Shown piece after piece: positions 1 to 12,543 of a stretch of 64,000 nt of DNA (position 1 is its first letter; each line of letters begins with the position of its first letter). The position numbers and the translations under genes are program-made. Source of the stretch: Selaginella moellendorffii (taxonomy: Eukaryota > Streptophyta > Lycopodiopsida > Selaginellales > Selaginellaceae); the NCBI RefSeq assembly GCF_000143415.4, contig NW_003314313.1:142418-206417 (forward strand), written 5' to 3'. Below the pieces are notes generated by a model. It was not told the origin of the DNA. It did no database searches and worked only from the letters and a program-made list of their open reading frames with translations.

Positions 1-2917
1 ACTTTTCTAAAAAAGGTGACCCTTATGCCTTTCTTTTATAGCATTGTGCTTGGTGGCAGATTGCATCTTGCATTTCGTTAAACTTTATGAGAGTAGTGAC
101 CTCTCATTGATCTTGACTTAGTCTTGGTGACTTGTGCATTGGTTGAGGATGGTGATGTCTAACTTAGTTGTTTGAGGTTGAGATGTTGGTATCTGTATTA
201 TAGCTTTGTCTATGAGGAGGTTGTGTATTGATATGAGTCCATCTTATGGTCTTCACTTTAGTTTTGGCTAAATGTTGATCATACATAGCTAGCCTCTTCA
301 AAGCATGCTCAGAGCTAGTGGCTAAATGTATTAGTGAGCTTATTACGGTTGAGTTAGATTTGAGTGGTCATCTAGTTTGTGCTTGTCAATGAACTTTTAT
401 CTGGTACCTGGGGTATTATGTTCATGTTGGACAAGTATATAACTTGATGACAAGAGTTGGTGTTTGGGTCTTGTGAAGGCAAGTTGAGGAGTGATTGTTA
501 GTTGCTTTGCGATTAGTGATTACTTGTAGACTTCATCAAGGACCGTTAACATTTGCTTTGCTCGATGATGATTTAGCAGTGATGGGCTTGCTTTACTGGA
601 TTGGGTTGCGAAGGATCGTGTCGTTAGACATACATGGGTTTTCCATGTTGGCATGTCGATTCTACCTCTATCAATATCATTTGGTTGCATTTAGTCCGTA
701 GTGTTGGATTTCATTGAGTCGTGAATATAGTGAATCACTCCTTAATGATGTGTTATCTAAAACTGAGTATTGCTGAAGGATTAATCTCAGATATTAACTA
801 AGGTATCTTCAGCTTTGGTTAGCTTAGTTGCTAAAGAGTTTTGAGTGGTGATTCACTCTTGCTTTCTTTTAGCTTTGTTCTGGTATTGATAGCATTCAAG
901 TGATGTCTCGTCATTGACATTATTAATGTTGAGATTTAAATGGGATGAAATGTCTCTCCTTAGGATTGATATTGAGTTTCATTAGTCTCGATGTAAATAG
1001 TGTTAATGATTTGGCTTTAGATTTATGTTGTTAGCATTCATGCATTTGCTAGTAAATAACTGTGTTGACGTTCAAATGAACTGAGTGGCAAGTTGAGTTA
1101 GTTGTGTTCTAGACAAGATTGCTTAGTTGAGGTTGAGCTTTAGCTTTTCCTTGAAAAGTGATTTAGTTGTGGACTATACTAGCTTTACAAGAGGAAGGAT
1201 TAATTTTCAATATTAGAATATTTAAGTCTTTATTGAATTTGAGTTCGGGATATATCGATCGTTGATGATTCTTCTTGTGCTTGTTATAAAGTAAGTTACG
1301 TTTAATTATAGATGGATTCATGGAGCATCCATTGTGCTTAGCTTTTGGGTTGATACAGATATACTCTTCATTAGCTTTGGCATTATAAAGTTTCACTTAT
1401 GGATGTGTTGAAGAGAGTATTGTGGGTTATACTATGATTTCTTCTTTAGCATTGAAATTAGTTTATGCGAAACTTGTGATCATTGTTAGGCAAAACTTAG
1501 CTATAGGCTTCTTTGAGTTTTATGTTCATTGTTTTATTTGTTCGGAGTTGTTCGGGGACGGCATTTTAGCTTATAGCTTCACTGTTGAAGTTAATATTTG
1601 CATCTAGAAATCAATGGTGATGATTGATTGTCATCTAGGATAATTGATTATCCTTATCAAAAGTTTTGCTTGATTGTTGTTGATATAGAATGATTCACTG
1701 TTCTTTAAGATGGTGGATTCTTTCTTCAACAATCATTATGCATCTCTTTTTTGATGAGATGATTGATAGTCTTTCATGATAGTTAGTTATTCTCTTTGAT
1801 AACTTCTGGCTTTTCGCAATCCCATATGTTTTTTGTGGTTTGCTCTAGATTGGTCTTTTGGGTTTAAGACATCAGTAGGATGTTGCTGACACTTGCTTAA
1901 GCAACTTGAGTTCCTTTATATTGTTGGCCGGGATCTATTCAGATTAGCTAGTGCAATGGTTGGCATGAATGCTATATTTGTTGGTTTTGCAACATTTATT
2001 CTGTTTTGTTGATTATTGTTTGAGCTAGTTATGATAGATTGGGATGTTATTTCCTTTGGGTGATACATTCGTGAGCATTTTGCTTGCCAGTCAATGATAC
2101 TTTATGTTTTTTGAGTTATCTTTTGTAAGTTGTTTAGCATGCTATTTGCCATCTTTGGTAATTAAGTTTCATCATTGAGTTTCCTTAATGATACATTTTC
2201 TATTGAATTTTGTTAGATGGTGAATCCTACGTTTTCCAACTATAATGATCTTGGTGGTTCCTATACTCAAATACTGGTTTATCGGATGATAACTTACTTG
2301 GAATACTTTTGTGTTTTAATCTAAGATATATTCACTGATAATTAAGACTCTAAGATATCATTCTCTGACTTTGATATTATCCATTTATTGATCTTTGAAG
2401 TTTGGGCCAATATAGGCAAACTGACTTCGGCATTTCGTGTGCATGGTGAAATCTCTAGTCATGGGGTAGCTACTGTTGATTGGTCATATCACCCACCTCT
2501 CTATGAATGTTCCTTATTCCGTTAAAAGGGCGTGACCGTGTAAACAACTCTAACTATCTGTTGACAATAATTTATCTAAACCTTACCGACAGGTTTGGTT
2601 TCTTTGCTCAGGAGGGTTGGGGCCTTTGGCTTCTCTCTCTATGCCACCTGTGGGCAGGGGCGTATCACACTTTTATAAGCTGGGTGACTTCTAGAGCAGC
2701 AAGGGTGGCTAATTCCGTTGGTTATTTCCTTTTCAGTGACGGCTGGAAGGTGTCTGAGTTGGTAGCACATCCGTGTTAGACAAAGAGGTTACCCCTAACT
2801 CATTTAAGTTAGTGCATTTCTCACATAGTGTGAATACCGTGAACTTTTTCTAGAGTAGTTTCCTTGGCAGTATTCTAGACTCAAGTATGCATCAACGAGG
2901 ATGTCGATCTTCCTTAG
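1..2917 (+). mobile_element. Decayed internal region ending at a retrotransposon pol 3' end
   Basis: No intact gene is visible. Just before the 3' LTR, the frame through 2882-2917 reads QVCINEDVDLP and then a stop. It is followed by a purine-rich tract (AGGGGGGGAGAG, 2916-2927) directly abutting the LTR. A short acidic pol tail followed by a polypurine tract and LTR is the usual 3' architecture of a Ty3/gypsy element on the plus strand. Upstream frames are full of stops. The stretch 1-2480 is visibly T- and G-rich and C-poor on this strand and I cannot assign it to any protein domain, so it may be a different, older element. Confidence is moderate for the 3' end and low for the remainder. Confidence 0.4.
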
Positions 2918-2927
2918 GGGGGGAGAG

Positions 2928-3998
2928 TGTCGTGAATGTGACTTCGGGTATCGAAAGTTACCTGTCGACTAGTCCTTACGGACACTCTTTCCTTATTGCC
3001 ACGATGGTAGGAGGTCGATATTGCTAAACCCTTTATCAGCCCCTCTTGTTCAAGTGTTAGTAAACTGGACTTTGCATCTATACTTGGCCGGATGAACATA
3101 AGGACGGAATTCCTAAGTGTCTATTTAGCCAAGTATACTTGGTCTGGCTTTTTAGTTCTCTTTTGCTTTGTCTTGCACTAGCTTGACAAGAACCCTTGCA
3201 TATTGAGATTAGTCCCTCAATATCGCTGGATGATAGCTTACCGTGTTTGTTAAACACCCTCACTATCATGCTCTTTGTGTTAGTCTCATTTCAGTCCCAA
3301 ATGGTATTTATGGAAAGTGTCCAGATTTGCTCATTTAGCATATCTACAGAATGTAGAGATTGACCTGAACACAATGGTGTTCATCCTGTGTCCAAATTTG
3401 CAATCTAGTGCCATTCCATATTTAGTAAGTTTTGAGCTTGTCCTAGAAACTAACTCTTAATACTAAAGGAGGTTTGGGGTGAAAGCCCAAAGCGTGTGTT
3501 CCTCAAGGGGTGGGGGGGGATAGTGGGTAGGTCGGGCATGGCCAACCAACCTGAGGCATAGTTTAGTTCCCTCTTATATGTCTATCCTTGTTCTGCATTC
3601 AACTTGGATCTAAGCCCAAACTCCACACCATGCTAACTGGTGGAATACCCATATCCTCACGTTAGGCCACCGGTATGCTGAAATAGCACTAAACTCCGTT
3701 TGGCTCCGTTTTGCATGCTGGTCCTGGCATTGGGATGCTGGATACTCTAGGATCGCTCCTTAGGCTGTATGTTTGAGAGTTGCTCTGTGGTCCAGTTCCA
3801 TCACTCTTTGGCTCTATGCTTGGGAGTTTGGCACTGTTCTTTCGTTCAGTAGCCTAAGGCCTTGAACCTTAGGTTCCACACGACTGTCTTATGGACATGT
3901 GGCATATGACATGTGGCACATGGGTTCAGGTTCCACTCCGTGGTGTTATCCTATAGTAAATCACCATAGGATAAAGGGTAAAAACCACATGCGCTACA
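2928..3998 (+). repeat. 3' LTR of a gypsy-like retrotransposon
   Basis: About 1071 bp, beginning TGTCGTGAATGTGA and ending GCGCTACA, so it has TG...CA ends. The same sequence recurs at 6462-7601 with many C/T and G/A differences. A polypurine tract lies immediately upstream, which marks it as a 3' LTR of an element lying to the left in plus orientation. The matching 5' LTR is not in this window. Confidence 0.7.
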
Positions 3999-4004
3999 GT
4001 CTTA

Positions 4005-4160
4005 GACTTGATCTTGTATCTTGGATTCGGTCTTGAACTTAGTCTCAGACTCGGTCTTGAACTCGGTTTCGGAATCGGTCTTGGACTCGATCTTGAACTC
4101 GGTCTCAAACTCAGTCTTAGAGTCGATCTCGGACTTGAGCTTGGACTCAATATCATCTGA
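4005..4160. repeat. 12-bp minisatellite abutting the LTR
   Basis: Roughly a dozen imperfect copies of a 12-bp unit close to GACTCGGTCTTG run from just past the LTR end to about 4160. Both strands stay open across it (a Ser/Val/Leu-rich peptide one way, a Ser/Lys/Glu/Thr-rich peptide the other) because the unit is a multiple of three. I see no sign that either is a gene. Confidence 0.7.
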
Positions 4161-5479
4161 TGAACTCTTTATCATTTTGGTCATGCTTTCAAGAATCCTT
4201 CAACCTACAACACCTCGGGAGTTGGTTCCTTACAAACACTTAATCATATTTACCCTTGTCCATTAGGGTAAATTTTATATCATGCTTGGTTATGGCACTC
4301 TAGATCACAAGGCTCTTGAATTCTCAACAACTTTAGTATGTTAATCATGGAAAAATAGCTATACAGCAATTTGCCATGGTCATGAGCATAGTTGTCATAG
4401 TGCTTTAATGCCCTAGTGCTTTGCCACGGCCTTACAACTTCCCAACAATGCCCTCATAGTCATCATAACAATTATGGTGATATAAATTATCTCATTTGCA
4501 AGTTCAAGGACTTCTTTTACCAAGATAAGGTTTTTTGCAAATTTAGTATATATGTTTTGAGTATATCATTCTCTTCTTTGTTTTTTTATATGATAATCAA
4601 AAGTATTGTGTGCACCTAAACACTAGCATTATCATAGCATAAATCTAGCACAAAAATGGAGAGCATATGAATGCCAAACTTTTGGGTTGTTAGTTACAAT
4701 TTAAACAATTATGTTTCTTTGATTCTTTTCTCTGAAACAAAGAATTGCTATCTAGTCCTAAGCTGTTAATGGCAAGACCATGGCCAATACATCATTGGCA
4801 TTTGTGTGTACACACAAGCTACAAGTAGAAAATTGGACTATTACTTCAAAGTAAGAATTGTATCATTAGCTATGAGTCCTCTTCTTTCTTTCTTTTTCTC
4901 TAGTTGGTAAGGTTGAAAAATCTAGTTTTGTATACAGGCCAAGGAGTTTGATAGGGCCTTGTCAAAGTTTTAGGTGTGTCTCATCCTAGATTCGTGGATC
5001 AGGAATTTGTAGATAGATTTTTTTCTTTCATTTATTTTCTTGTAATGTGAGGTTAAGTGGATAAGTGGATAGAATGTGTTCACTTCAATTATTGAATTAT
5101 TTGACTTGGAGGCACATTATGTACTCTCAATCCCTTTTCTTTCTGAATTATTATTGTTTTTTTGTAATGAAGGCAATTAACATGTTTTATCTTCACAGAC
5201 GGCTACTTGTGTTTCCACCGACTAGAGTGAGCAATTATTTATAGTCTCCACAACATCAAGTTTGTGGCTTTACACATTTTACTCAAGCCTATTCTTCTAG
5301 AGCATTTTCATATTGAGGAATAGTAATTTTTATTATTGCAAATGAATAAAACTATTATTTTACATATACAGTTCTAATTTCTATTATATATAGCTTCTTA
5401 TATACTAATTTTACATATAGTTTTGCATAATATAGTTTGTATTTGACCCATCAAAATCCTTTTTAAGTTTAGTTTTATT

Positions 5480-6461
5480 ATACAATTATATCAAAATTAC
5501 AAATCTTTGTAAGCTGAATAATAAGCTCCCTAAGAGGAGAGAGTGAATAATGGAGAAGAGCTTGAGAAAGAGAATTAGCGTTAGTTATAAAATTTCCTGA
5601 GCAATCAACAACTTTGAAATTATATATTTTAAGCTTCAAAACCTATTAAGCAATATAACGAACTAAATTCTTTTTCTTTAATAATAAAGTATGATCACCC
5701 CGTAATTAAAGCTTTTTAAAACCCTAAATTGCTGCTAAACACTCCTCTATATTATCTTTATAGTATTGTGTGATCTGGTACAAATCATTTATGTATGCAA
5801 AGTGAGCAAGTGATGAGATTCAAAATTAACAAATCCTACAATAGTGCCACCCATTCTCTTTTACATTAACACACTTAAAAAATTAATATTAGAAGCATTC
5901 ATATACAAATTGTGATATGCCACAATTAAAGGAGTTTTTAACACTTCTTTAAAATTTGTAAATACCCACTTAGACCAAACAAAAGATAGTATTGATAACT
6001 TAAGCAACAATCTCAATAGTGAAATATCAACAATTTCAACAATGTTTGCAATAATAAAATATGATCAAAAAGATGATTAATAAAAGAATTGAAATATTAC
6101 ACTTTACCAAGGAAATGTTTTAGATCATTAATATATCTTCAAGTAAGGAATTTTAGAACAACCACAAGTTTATTAAGATTAATATACAAGTCTTTAGAAG
6201 AAAATTGGTACCCAAGATAAATCATATCCTTAGACCCAAACACATTTTTAACCACTTTAGTTTTAAACCGAATTCTTATAGTTAATTTAACATCTTGTAA
6301 TGTATCATACATTTTTAAAACATTTTATTGAGAACTTTTGGAAAGTGTTTAAGAATCTTAATTTGTTCACTTGCTTTGGAAAGATGCCACACTTTCACTC
6401 TATCAAACTTTAATGCATCTATAACAAAAATTTAGGATCAATCTAAATGCTACTTTCTGGG
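5480..6461 (-). mobile_element. Degenerate gypsy reverse transcriptase/RNase H remnant
   Basis: Reading the minus strand and stepping over frameshifts and stops gives the end of an RT domain: FGSKDMIYLGYQFSSKD, then DLKHFLGKV, then a segment like YFNSFINHL. This matches the FxxxxxxFLGHxVS...L+SFLGxVNYYRRFI pattern of Ty3/gypsy polymerases. An RNase H-like NASN...SVLM...FES stretch follows near 5800-5870. Many stops show it is long dead. It is interrupted on its 5' side by the solo LTR at 6462-7601. Confidence 0.6.
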
Positions 6462-7601
6462 TGTTACAAATGTGATTTCGGGTATCGAAAGTTACCTGTC
6501 GGCCAATCCTTATGGACACTCTTTCCTTACTGCCACAATGGCAGAAGGTCGGTACTATTGGTTCCCTTTATCAGCCCCTCTTGTTCAAGTGTTAGCTTAG
6601 TGGGCTTAGCATCTGTACTTTGCCAGATGGATATAAGATAGGAACTCCTATGTGTTTCTAGCTGAGCATACTTAACCTGGCTCTTAAGTCTCTTTTGCTC
6701 TGTTTTGCACTAGTTTGACAAAAACCCTCGCGTATTGAGACTAGTCTCTCAATAACGCTAAATGATAGTTTATTGTGTTTGCCAAACACTTTTGCTATCA
6801 TGCCTTTTATGTTAGTCTCATTTCAATCTCAAATGTTATTTATGGAAAGTGTTTAGATTTGCTCATTTGGCATATTTACGGAATGTAAAGATTGTCTTGA
6901 ACACAATGGTGTTTGTCCCATGTCTAAATTCACAATCTAGCACCATTCCATATTTAGTAAGTTTCAAGTTTATCCTAGATATTAACTCGAGATACTAAAG
7001 GAAGCTTAGGGTGAAAGCCAAAAACATGTGTTCCTCAAGGGGGGAGGGGGGCTGTGGGGTCTAAATGTATAATAAGGATAGTGGGTAGGTTAAGCATGGC
7101 CAACCAACCTGAGGCATAGTTTAACTTTTGCTTGCATGCCTGTCTTTGTTTTACATCTGACTTAGGTCTAAGCCCAAATTTCACACCATATTAGCTAGTG
7201 GAGTACCCATATCCTTGCATTAGACCACTGGTATATTGAAATAACACTAGACTCCGTTTGGCTCTATTTTGCGTGTTGGTTTTAGCATTGGGATACTAGA
7301 TGTTTTAAGACTATTCCAAGTCGCTCCATACTCCTATCCCTTTGTTCCTTAAACTATATGCTTAGGAGCCATTCTATACTCTAATGCTATCACTTCTTGG
7401 CTCCATGCTAAGAGTTTGGCACTATCCCTTTGTTTAGTGGCCTAAAGCATTAAAACTTGGGTTCCATACTATTGTCCTTTGGACATGTGGCATGTGGTAT
7501 GTGGCATATGATATATCACACATGGATGGTTTAGGTTCCGCTTTGTGGTTATCTTATAATAAATCACTATAGAATAAATAGTAAAAACCACGTGTGCTAC
7601 A
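6462..7601 (+). repeat. Solo LTR with target-site duplication
   Basis: A second copy of the 2928-3998 LTR, about 1140 bp, from TGTTACAAATGTGA to GTGTGCTACA. It differs by many transitions and an insertion of about 25 bp near 7050. The flanks are CTGGG on the left and TTGGG on the right, a 5-bp target-site duplication with one transition. There is no polypurine tract to its left and no primer-binding site to its right, so this is a solo LTR left by recombination. Confidence 0.65.
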
Positions 7602-8201
7602 TTGGGTGTTAATTGTAGTAGAGCTAAAATACTAAGCAATTGCATTTTGTGAAATGTAATAATTTAAATATTTAATAAATAAAATTTTAGAATCTTTGAA
7701 TATATAATTGCTCAAAGCTTCAGATATACCTATATTTTCGATGCTTAAGCACATTCAATGCAAAGTAACTAATTGATTTTCTTAATACTGATTGAAAGGT
7801 GATGAAGCATATAGCAAGAGTGGAGAGGCACAACCAAACCCAATGTAAAAAAGTTTCTTTATAATGTAATTATATGAACTTACTACTATATTATCATGCT
7901 TTCAAACTTTATTATATTTGAAATATAAATGCAATAGCATACTTATATGGTAAATATATAATTTGACTCATGCTTTGGATAATAAAAAATTGGATTGTCT
8001 ACTACTGCAATTTTTTGGAGGAAAAAAATGTGCCAGTTTATGCTAATATATGTTACTTGCTTAATTCTTATCACCCATTGACATTAAACTATTAGAAATG
8101 GATAATATGTATTTGTTATGTGCATTATAGATAACCCAACAAACCAATTTAAAGTTTTAAAACATGTTTTTTGGGTTTTAGGGTTCTAGGATTTCCTTCC
8201 A
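7602..8201. other. AT-rich spacer and dihydroorotase promoter
   Basis: No coding signal is seen. A telo-box-like TTTTAGGGTTCTAG lies at about 8176-8189, a few bases before the dihydroorotase start codon. Confidence 0.5.
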
Positions 8202-9677
8202 ATGGAGTCTTTGCGACTGTCGATCGTCCAGCCCGATGATTGGCATCTTCACCTGCGAGACGGCAATGGTCTTGCATCTGTAGCGCCGCACAGGTAGAAT
8301 TCTTTCTCTCCTCGATTGGATTTGGTTTGATTGAGCGCTCTTTCCTTCTTTTCTTCGAGCAGTGCGAGTGTGTTCAAGCGCGCTATTGTAATGCCCAATT
8401 TGAAGCCTCCCATTACCACACTTTCTCAAGCGCTGGCTTACAGAGAACGAATCTTGAAAGCTCTTCCACCGGATTCCACTTTCACCCCCTTGATGACACT
8501 CTATCTCACCGATGACACTACCACCTCGGAGATCAAGCTTGCAAGTAAGTTCCTTCTTCCACATTCTAGTTGATTCTTAGAAGAGACCAAAAAAATTTGT
8601 AGAGAAGAGTGGAGCTGTTTTTGCCGTGAAGCTTTACCCCGCTGGCGCGACTACAAACTCGCAAGCTGGAGTGACGGATTTGTTTGGAAAATGTATGCCA
8701 GTCTTGGAAGAAATGGCGAGGAGTTCCTTGCCTCTACTGGTAACTGTGTTCGTTTTTGGTTCTTACTCTTTGATTTGCTAAGGCACGAACTCCAGCTTTT
8801 CTAGGTGCACGGAGAGGTGGTGGACACAAGCGTCGATATCTTTGATCGCGAGAAAGTTTTCATCGATACAATCCTCTCGCCGCTCGTCACCAAGCTTCCA
8901 GAGCTCAAGGTGGTCATGGAGCACATCACTACTCGCGATGCCGTGGAGTTTGTGGAGAGCGTTACTTCAGGTACGCGATTTCTTGTAGATTTTCTTTCAT
9001 TGTTTCTCTCAATCTCCCAGGAAATGTGGCTGCTACTGTTACTCCACAGCACTTGCTACTCAATCGCAACGCAATCTTTCAGGGCGGCTTGCAACCACAC
9101 TTTTATTGTCTCCCAGTTCTTAAGCGAGAACATCACAGTAAGTTGTTCTTTTGCTTTTATCTGTGTTGGATTTTCAATGAGTTTTCTACAAAAACAAAAA
9201 CCAGGACAAGCACTGATCAAGGCTGTTACGAGCGGGAGCAATAAATACTTCCTTGGTACTGACAGTGCTCCTCACGAGAAAAGAGCCAAAGAAGCGTCCT
9301 GTGGGTGTGCTGGAATTTACAGTGCTCCGGTTGCTCTACCTCTCTACGCCCAAGTTTTCGAAGAGGCAAGTCTCGATTCCTTTCTTTCTCTTGTTCCTAC
9401 CATTGTTCTTGAGTTGATATGTTTCCAGGCCGGAGCTCTTGACATGCTGGAAGCGTTTACGAGCCTAAACGGTCCAAACTTCTACGGCCTTCCCGCGAAC
9501 AAGGGAACTGTGACGCTGGTAAAGACGCCTTGGTGCGTGCCAACAGCGTATAGCTTTGAGTCGGGGACAGTGGTTCCAATCTTCGCTGGAAAAACAATCC
9601 AGTGGAGTGTCGAGAGCGTCATCAATGGTGAAGATAGTTGCGAGAAAAAGAACGAGCTGGAAAGCTTACGGGTTTGA
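8202..9677 (+). CDS. PYR4: Dihydroorotase (pyrimidine biosynthesis)
   Basis: Catalyses ring closure of carbamoyl-aspartate to dihydroorotate, the third step of de novo UMP synthesis; in plants it is plastid-associated. Seven exons (8202-8293, 8363-8544, 8603-8739, 8805-8970, 9021-9137, 9205-9365, 9429-9677) give 367 residues. The zinc-binding [11 protein letters not shown] is near residue 12, the lysine that is carbamylated in the family lies in [11 protein letters not shown], a metal His in MEHITTRD, and the catalytic Asp in GTDSAPH. This is the bacterial PyrC-like type used by plants. There is almost no N-terminal transit peptide, unlike many angiosperm copies. Intron 6 has a GC donor (GAG|GCAAGT). 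A dead partial copy lies at 14056-14826. Confidence 0.93.
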
Positions 9678-9699
9678 AATCGAGGTTGCTCAAGCTTTG

Positions 9700-10240
9700 A
9701 GTCAGTACAATCCTGTTTCCATGCTGGACGCTGATCTGAAAATGTTCTACTCGCTTTTCATTAAATGAGGCATACTAGCTGAGCTGAAAGATCGATCACA
9801 AGGACAGTTTATTTCTCTCTTTTGCAAAGTCTGTCACTTGTTCGATGACAGCATTTTTTTTTTCTTAGGTGCCATCGACAGCGACGAATTGCTGACAGCC
9901 TTCAATGTCCTGAGAATGCATGAATTCACTCGCAGCATGGCGACTTTGAAGTTTTTCTCTTTTTGTTTTTGGTTTTGTAGGTGGAGTATCCGTCTGTGCA
10001 GATCATGACCACAAAACTGGTTAGCAACTTGTTCTTTTTCCATTTAGCTAATTGGCGTTTTTTATTTCATCTAACCTTGAAGTTCTCTATCAGATGATAA
10101 GTCTTTTTCACATAGGCTCTCGTAGTCTTTTTACATAGGCTCTCGCATACAAGGAGATTGATCTTCAGCATCCTCTTTCTTCAGCTTGTATTTGCAGCCA
10201 CCTAGTCAAAATTCACAGAGAATTTGAGCTCTGGTGCATC
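9700..10240. pseudogene. Scrambled remnant of the EF-hand gene
   Basis: 9703-9745 matches the 3' end of the EF-hand gene at 14860-14905 in the same relative orientation. From about 9860 the sequence switches to the sense strand of that gene: part of exon 3 (GAIDSDELLTAFNVL), then a jump at a TGCATG shared by exon and intron, then exon 4 (VEYPSVQIMTTKL), then pieces of exons 7-8 near 10140-10220. The piece is partly inverted and internally deleted and cannot be expressed. It shows that the dihydroorotase/EF-hand pair was once complete here. Confidence 0.8.
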
Positions 10241-12379
10241 AATTCCTACAAACTCTTGCTCAGCGCCTCGTCGAGCTCCATTCCTCAAGAACCATAAGAA
10301 AGCCCTAATAATATCCGTCCACGTAGAATTCTACTCTTGGTTTCCCAACCAAGGGTTGTCCATTTCAAGTTCGGGCCAGCCTCGGTAGACATGGTTATGT
10401 GAAGACTTTGATGGATGCTTTGATAGGGTATGTGAAATTTGTAGAGAAGACTTGCATGCAATTCGTGTAAGCGCTGCCGGTGTTGCATGTTATTCGCAGC
10501 ACATTGACAAGATATCTAAGCTTCCCCAACATGATAGCCATACTTGTTAAGGCATTCTCTTCTAAGAGATTGAGAACAAACTTTGGACCACATTTTTTGG
10601 TGTTGGTTATACCTCCTCTCCACTTATAGAAGCATTAGGTATGCCTAACATCCAGCTCACAGCTCTCACTGAGATTGTGTTTTTAAATGTAGGAGACTTG
10701 TCTTTTACATGTTTTACCATGTTGTGTGCTGGGTGTGTCCTTTTGTATTCTGTCCTCTTCAATCTTCTGCCACACTTTATGCCTCATCATCTCCTTTTTT
10801 TATGTTGTACTTCATTCTCTCCATTGTCTTCTCCTTTCATATTGTTACACCTTAATACTTGCTGATTCTATGTTGCTGTCTTTGTCCTCTTTGCACAGCT
10901 TGCACCAGGCTTTCTCCCTTTTGAACCTTTAAAATACGAAAACATTATTGATTGGAATCAGAGACAAAGAAACATGCATGTTTATCTTGGCCATGAGTTC
11001 TGCTCTTGTGGACATTGGCACGTAGTCCACCCAATTTGGCCAGTCTAATTTGTTATAGAACACTTTGTAGAGCTGACTCTTAAGCTCATCAAACACGTTT
11101 GCTTCAAGGTTGAGATTTTCTTGCCATATTTCCTATTTTAACACACTGTTAACAAGCTACCAAAATCTTTTTACTAACTGGAAAACTCTCCTTCTCACAG
11201 AGATTCTTGCAATAGCAGCACGAATGATTTTATGCTTCTTGAGGACCAAGTGCAATAGACATTGATCCTTGCCTTTGTGGAATAGTTTATCAAAACTAAT
11301 AGAATCTAAGCACAACTTATGGAAAGATGGATCAGCCAATGCAAGCTTATAAAAGAAAATGAGCATTCCAAGTGCTAGTTCAATATGTTGAATAAGTTTA
11401 TCAACCCCCCTAAAAACATTAATTTTTTTTCATATACTAGATATTCAATTGAATATGGTCATGTTTGAGTACCATATTGGTTCGTTTATATTTTGGGTGG
11501 GCTATAACTAAATGCTTTGAATTACTCATTTTTCTTTTCTCTGTTTTAAATTTCTAATAGAGAGAAATGGGTATGAGCTCAACAATAATTACTTCTATGG
11601 GGTCATGGATTGTGTAAGAGAACTAGCCTAAAAGAGGTATAGTATTTGTAAAGTGTCTTTCATTTTAACATATTTTTCTTCAAATGTGGACTTTGAGAGT
11701 ATTCTTAACCAGAAGGAATGGGAACAGTCTCTGTATTTTAAAAAGCTACCTCAAGGTGGATTGGAGTCATGATGTTACAATAGCATGGTGCAAGGAAAAT
11801 TGAGAGGTGGGACGTTGAAAGAAAACGAGATTGACCTAAAAGAGAGGTAATGGTAAACAGCTGGGTAATTTTAATGTAATAATGATTGTCCTCAGTACAC
11901 AGATTCCAATACATCAAATTTATTATGCCAATATATATTTGCCAAATGAGCGTATAGCTGTGGTTTCACCACAACAAAGGAGGTTGTAAAATATTCATTA
12001 ATAAAATAATAAAATCATTAATTCAATAAGATTAAGAAAATCAAGTTGGAGGAACCACTTTTCAGGGGGAACTGAGAAACATGTATTGTCTTTGAACTTT
12101 ATTATCACCATGCATCACACTCTATAACAAGATAATGCCTCTTTTAAGAATTACAACTTGAATTTGACGTGAAAAATAAATCAATTATTTACTTTAGCAA
12201 ATATAGAAATATTCTTACCACTTTTTAATATACTAATTTTATTTTTATCACATATGGCTTCGATATTTACTCATGGGATTCGAAACTAAATAATTCTCAT
12301 ACAAATGCATGGCTCATTATTAATATCTAAACTAAGTTCCTCTATTAATTAGAGGTTTGACCAGATTAGTTTTCAGAGC
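10241..12379. other. AT-rich intergenic stretch with no clear gene
   Basis: Composition becomes steadily more AT-rich. Short open stretches occur, for example a minus-strand 69-residue frame at 11157-11366 with a possible continuation near 10990-11110 after stops. None shows a recognisable domain. This could be a decayed transposon or gene. Confidence 0.4.
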
Positions 12380-12387
12380 TATAAAAG
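12380..12387 (+). promoter_or_regulatory. TATA box of the AT-rich lectin gene
   Basis: TATAAAAG sits about 157 nt upstream of the chosen start codon. It is a good TATA match with a GC-containing flank in an otherwise AT-rich region, so it supports real transcription of the lectin gene. Confidence 0.5.
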
Positions 12388-12543
12388 TAGGGCTTTTAAG
12401 ACTTTGTATTATACAATTTCATCTTACTTGTTTTTCTTGTCTTTGTTTTCATCTTTGTTTTTACTTTTTCATTGTCTTTTTCTTCTTCTGGACACAAGCT
12501 CTTGATAATATTTATATTTGACAAATTTCTCAATGTTATTAAA

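Noticed and set aside
2928-7601. One retrotransposon bounded by the two LTR copies
   Set aside because: No primer-binding site follows the left copy and no polypurine tract precedes the right copy; the left copy has a polypurine tract upstream and the right copy has its own target-site duplication.
10285-10488. 67-residue minus-strand frame and neighbouring short frames
   Set aside because: No domain or splice continuity; probably decayed sequence.
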